DNA of 64,000 nucleotides from Coprococcus eutactus (GTDB taxonomy: Bacteria; Bacillota; Clostridia; Lachnospirales; Lachnospiraceae). The notes beneath the pieces are model-generated. The model was not told where the DNA came from. It saw nothing but the letters and a program-made list of their open reading frames with translations, and made no database searches. Shown here in pieces: positions 61,017 to 64,000 of the stretch (its first letter is position 1; each line of letters starts with the position of its first letter). Location: contig NZ_CP102278.1 in assembly GCF_025149915.1 (NCBI RefSeq), positions 914,001 to 978,000 of the forward strand, in the 5' to 3' direction. A program made the translations under genes and the position numbers.

Positions 61017-62294
61017 TTAACGTTCCAGTCCCGCCAGATCATCATAGAATCCCGGATATGAGATATTCACACACTCGGCTCCGGTGATCTCTGTATCGCC
61101 ATCAGCGTTAAGTCCTGCGATGGCAAAGCTCATGGCGATCCTGTGGTCAAGGTGGCTGTCGATTACGGCTCCATGAAGTGGCTTTCCGCCACGTATGATC
61201 ATTCCGTCATCGGTTGCGGTTATGTCTGCCCCCATGGCTGAGAGCGCGTTTACCATGACATCTATTCTGTTGGATTCCTTGACCTTGAGCTCCTGGGCAT
61301 CCCTGATGATAGTCTCACCGTCTGCGAAGCAGGCGAGAACTGCGATGGCAGGGATCTCGTCAATGAGCTTTGGTATGATGGAACCCTCGATGACACAGCC
61401 CTTGAGACTTGATGTCTTGACTGTTATGTCAGCGGTTGGCTCACCACATCCGCTTACCACATTGGAGTATTCCATATCGCCGCACATGGCCTTGATTACT
61501 TCAAGTATTCCATCTCTGGTCGGGTTGATGCCAACATTTTTGATGGTGATGCATGAGTTCGGAGTGATAAGTCCTGCAACAAGGAAGTAAGCAGCTGATG
61601 ATATATCTCCAGGTACAATTATCTTCTGTCCAACAAGCTTATCCACAGGCTTTACAGTAGCCGTAGTTCCCTCTGTTTTTATATTGCCGCCAAATGACTC
61701 AAGCATGAGTTCAGTGTGGTTTCTTGACACATATGGCTCGGTGACACTTGTCTCGCCGTCTGCGTAGAGTCCGGCAAGGAGTACACATGACTTTACCTGT
61801 GCTGATGCGACCGGGGAGTTGTAGTGTATTCCATGGAGCTCCTTTCCGTTTATTAGGAGCGGAGCACAGTCATTTCCAAGCTCCGATGTGATGTCAGCCC
61901 CCATCATGGACAGCGGTGTCATGATCCTTTTCATAGGTCTCTTGCATATCGATGCATCACCTATGAGTCTGCTTGCAAATGGCTGAGCGGCAAGTATACC
62001 CGATATAAGTCTGGTGGTCGTTCCGCTGTTGCCGACATCGAGTGTGCCTTCAGGCTTTGACAGTCCATTCAGACCTTTGCCGTATACAGTAACGATGCTG
62101 CCGTCGTAATCAATATCTATTCCCATCTGTCTGAAACAGTTCATCGAGGAAATGCAGTCGGCCCCGTTTAAGAATCCGTGTACCTCGGTTATTCCATCTG
62201 CGATTGAGCCGAACATGATGGAGCGGTGGGAGATGGATTTGTCTCCCGGTATTGTTATCTCTCCATTAAGTGATTTTACTCTGTTGATCTTCAT
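61017..62294 (-). CDS. aroA: 3-phosphoshikimate 1-carboxyvinyltransferase (EPSP synthase)
   Basis: The 425-residue enzyme joins PEP and shikimate 3-phosphate in the sixth chorismate-pathway step. Diagnostic words: PGDKSISHRSIMFGS (Lys and Arg bind both substrates), LDVGNSGTTTRLISG, LKVKESNRIDVMVNAL (K-E-S-N/D-R-I) and DHRIAMSFAIAG near the end. The G-N-S-G-T motif followed by T-T-R-L, with Ala rather than Ser/Thr/Pro variants nearby, does not by itself show glyphosate behaviour. It lies downstream of tyrA on the same strand (127-base gap), so aromatic amino-acid genes are grouped. Confidence 0.95.
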   Translation of the reverse strand: MKINRVKSLNGEITIPGDKSISHRSIMFGSIADGITEVHGFLNGADCISSMNCFRQMGIDIDYDGSIVTVYGKGLNGLSKPEGTLDVGNSGTTTRLISGILAAQPFASRLIGDASICKRPMKRIMTPLSMMGADITSELGNDCAPLLINGKELHGIHYNSPVASAQVKSCVLLAGLYADGETSVTEPYVSRNHTELMLESFGGNIKTEGTTATVKPVDKLVGQKIIVPGDISSAAYFLVAGLITPNSCITIKNVGINPTRDGILEVIKAMCGDMEYSNVVSGCGEPTADITVKTSSLKGCVIEGSIIPKLIDEIPAIAVLACFADGETIIRDAQELKVKESNRIDVMVNALSAMGADITATDDGMIIRGGKPLHGAVIDSHLDHRIAMSFAIAGLNADGDTEITGAECVNISYPGFYDDLAGLER

Positions 62295-62421
62295 AAATTC
62301 TCAGTATTCCTTTAATCTAGTGTAATATGTCTGGTTAAAATATTTTATTCTCCGGCTTAATATAAAATGAGCCGCGAATTTATTTGCCGATAAGTGACAG
62401 TAAGATTATAACTGCTTTTAC

Positions 62422-63516
62422 TTAACGGTTATAAATCTTATAGCCTGCGGCCTTAAGCGCATCCTGCGCATTCTTTCTTGATTCTGCATCGTAGAATGAA
62501 AGCCTGAGAACACCCTCCTCATCCTCCCGGTTGTGGGAGACTCCGATATTCTTGAGACTTATCTTTGCCTCAGAGATAAGAGCAGTTACCTTCGCTATTG
62601 CACCAGCCTCATCAGGTATATCTACGAACAGTTCATGATGCATTCTGATGACACCGCTGCTGTTGTTAGGAATGGAATCTCTGTAGTCCCTTGCGGATGC
62701 AAAAAATGCATTTATCCCAGCCGCATCGCGCTGCTTAATATGATAAATCATTTTGTTTATAAGCTCAACATATTCCTGAAGACCGTTTACGATATTGTCA
62801 GGATTTGCCAGAAGAATGTGCTCCCATACCACAGGATTGGAGGATGCGATCCTGGTTATATCCTTGAAACCTCCGGCTGCCAGTGATTTGAAAATATTGT
62901 CCGGGCTGTCTGCCGCTGCGACAAGATTGACCAGTGAGGCGGCGATGACATGTGGTACATGACTTATATAAGAAGTTATCCTGTCGTGCTCAACCGGAGA
63001 ATATATGATAGGTATTGCTCCAAGATCTCCGATAAATGTGGAGAACTCCTCAGTCTTGCCCGGCAGAACCCCATCAGCTGGTGTGATGAAGTAATAGGCG
63101 TTCTCTATGAGCCTGTCGGTGGCCGCCTCGTAGCCAGATCTCTCAGAGCCGACCATAGGGTGTCCGCCGACAAAATACCTGGCAAGCCCGAGCTCCTGAA
63201 CCGCTTCATATATGTCGAGCTTCACGCTTCCGACATCAGTCAGTATGGTGCTGTCTGTAAGGAATGGCCCTAGCTGGCGCAGGTATTCTATATTATAGTG
63301 GACCGGTGCACATAGAAAGATATAGTTACACCCAGCTATAGTGTGTATGTCATCTGTATATTCAGTCAGCGTTCCATCGGAGACAGCTTGCTTGAGAGTG
63401 GATATATTGTTGTCAAAGCCGACTATTCTGTAATCAGGGAAAATGCGGTGGATGGATTTGGCAATAGATCCTCCGATAAGTCCAAGACCAATAAATCCTA
63501 TTGAAAAATCATTCAT
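62422..63516 (-). CDS. tyrA: Prephenate dehydrogenase with C-terminal ACT domain
   Basis: The 364-residue NAD(P)+-dependent enzyme converts prephenate to 4-hydroxyphenylpyruvate for tyrosine. The Rossmann motif IGFIGLGLIGGSIAKSI lies at residues 5-21. LCAPVHYNIEYL, LTDVGSVK, GGHPMVGSERSG (His and Ser active-site region) and SHVPHVIAASLV follow. The last 75 residues (HELFVDIPDEAGAIAKVTAL) form an ACT domain, which suggests feedback by tyrosine. ATG 63516 is used, since AAAGGAG precedes it and the promoter at 63572-63600 lies downstream of the earlier ATG (63612). Confidence 0.94.
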   Translation of the reverse strand: MNDFSIGFIGLGLIGGSIAKSIHRIFPDYRIVGFDNNISTLKQAVSDGTLTEYTDDIHTIAGCNYIFLCAPVHYNIEYLRQLGPFLTDSTILTDVGSVKLDIYEAVQELGLARYFVGGHPMVGSERSGYEAATDRLIENAYYFITPADGVLPGKTEEFSTFIGDLGAIPIIYSPVEHDRITSYISHVPHVIAASLVNLVAAADSPDNIFKSLAAGGFKDITRIASSNPVVWEHILLANPDNIVNGLQEYVELINKMIYHIKQRDAAGINAFFASARDYRDSIPNNSSGVIRMHHELFVDIPDEAGAIAKVTALISEAKISLKNIGVSHNREDEEGVLRLSFYDAESRKNAQDALKAAGYKIYNR

Positions 63517-63571
63517 TTTACGTTCTCCTTTAACGGTTTGACGCATAAAAGCGTTAAAGTATCTAAAGGCG

Positions 63572-63600
63572 ATTATACAGCCTTTTGAAAGACAGAGCAA
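63572..63600 (-). promoter_or_regulatory. Promoter of tyrA-aroA
   Basis: On the minus strand TTGCTC (63600-63595), 17-base spacer, TATAAT (63577-63572). The start would be near 63565, about 50 bases before ATG 63516. Confidence 0.6.
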
Positions 63601-63789
63601 GAGAAGATTCACATTGCGATAAAAAACTTGAATATCAGATGTGGATATTAAGCTAAAATAAGAAGTAAGGGAATTGTATAAGCTGAAGATTTGTACTAAA
63701 ATCTTTGTGAAGAACGCAGACGATGCACATAAGAAAGGGTACTGATGTGTGCGTTTGCCGACCGACCATTATAAGGAGGATAATTTATT

Positions 63790-64000
63790 ATGATAGATAC
63801 ATTATGCAGACTACTGGACGCAGGTGTTACACAGTTTCATGTTGTGAAGGAATGTGAAGATATATTGCTGGATCATGATTACAGGAAATTAGACATAGGT
63901 GAGCGCTGGGAGCTTATGGCAGGTGGAAGATATTATGTAAAACCATATCCATCAATGCTGGTTGCATTTGCAATTGGTGAGGTGCCTGAGTATGGAAGAC
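63790..64000 (+). CDS. M18-family aminopeptidase, N-terminal part (runs off the window)
   Basis: Seventy residues are visible from ATG 63790, with AAGGAGG 10 bases upstream. The sequence MIDTLCRLLDAGVTQFHVVK, then ERWELMAGGRYYVKPYPSML followed by VAFAIGE, matches the start of M18 (aspartyl aminopeptidase-like) zinc exopeptidases, in which T/S-x-F/Y-H-V-V and W-x-L-x-x-G-G-x-Y-Y/F-V are conserved. The metal-binding residues lie outside the window. The 190-base region between it and the tyrA promoter shows no other gene. Confidence 0.85.
   Translation, partial: MIDTLCRLLDAGVTQFHVVKECEDILLDHDYRKLDIGERWELMAGGRYYVKPYPSMLVAFAIGEVPEYGR

Overview
The window is a low-to-moderate-GC chromosomal segment from an anaerobic Firmicute, most likely a Lachnospiraceae member (Coprococcus-like). 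The grounds are GatCAB amidotransferase, a Phe T-box leader, PPi-type phosphofructokinase signatures, LCP and SpoIID wall proteins, strong AGGAGG ribosome sites and the typical mobile-element gene set. The genus is an inference. No rRNA, tRNA or CRISPR was seen.

Layout. 1-6.2 kb: 5' part of a MATE exporter (minus), a small membrane protein overlapping birA, icd, a VOC protein, a nitroreductase and a zinc-finger membrane protein. 6.2-9.0 kb: a surface protein with a Thr-Thr-Glu-Asp-Thr repeat stalk, then an Rpn-like nuclease. 9.1-14.9 kb: gatC-gatA-gatB followed closely by a polyprenyl glycosylphosphotransferase, a GT2 and an AT-hook/RHH protein. 15.0-19.9 kb: UDP-sugar pyrophosphorylase and an ALG5/DPM-like GT2 (minus), divergent from a very long LCP protein. 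20.2-26.4 kb: gltB-gltD from a strong promoter. 26.8-30.4 kb: PFK and a membrane protein (minus), a frameshifted pseudogene and a phosphatase. 30.4-37.9 kb: a structured small RNA with its own promoter and terminator, spoIID-like and YihY/BrkB genes, then a Phe T-box controlling pheS-pheT, with two palindromic MITE-like repeats around pheS.

38.2-51.8 kb is the main accessory feature: a 13.6-kb integrative mobilizable element inserted inside an XRE-family regulator gene. A 7-bp direct repeat (GGGAAAC) bounds it, and joining the flanks across that repeat restores the host reading frame exactly. The termini carry an 18/20 inverted repeat. Cargo is a FtsX-type ABC transporter with a two-component system whose kinase lacks an extracellular sensor. 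The mobility half carries an excisionase-like HTH protein, an oriT-like hairpin, a DUF3847 protein, a MobA/MobL relaxase (whose family-conserved start codon is ATA here), a CHC2 primase-like protein, a VapE-like ATPase, an iteron-like GGTTRAC cluster, TnpW and a large serine recombinase. Primase, helicase and iterons together suggest the excised circle may replicate.

51.8-64 kb: the other half of the disrupted regulator, queA, an alpha/beta hydrolase, a DUF2752 protein, a LURP-one-like protein, gene remnants, a LytTR/GHKL regulatory pair followed by a lipoprotein and a membrane-anchored protein, a zeta-toxin-like pair, aroA and tyrA (minus), and the 5' end of an M18 aminopeptidase gene.
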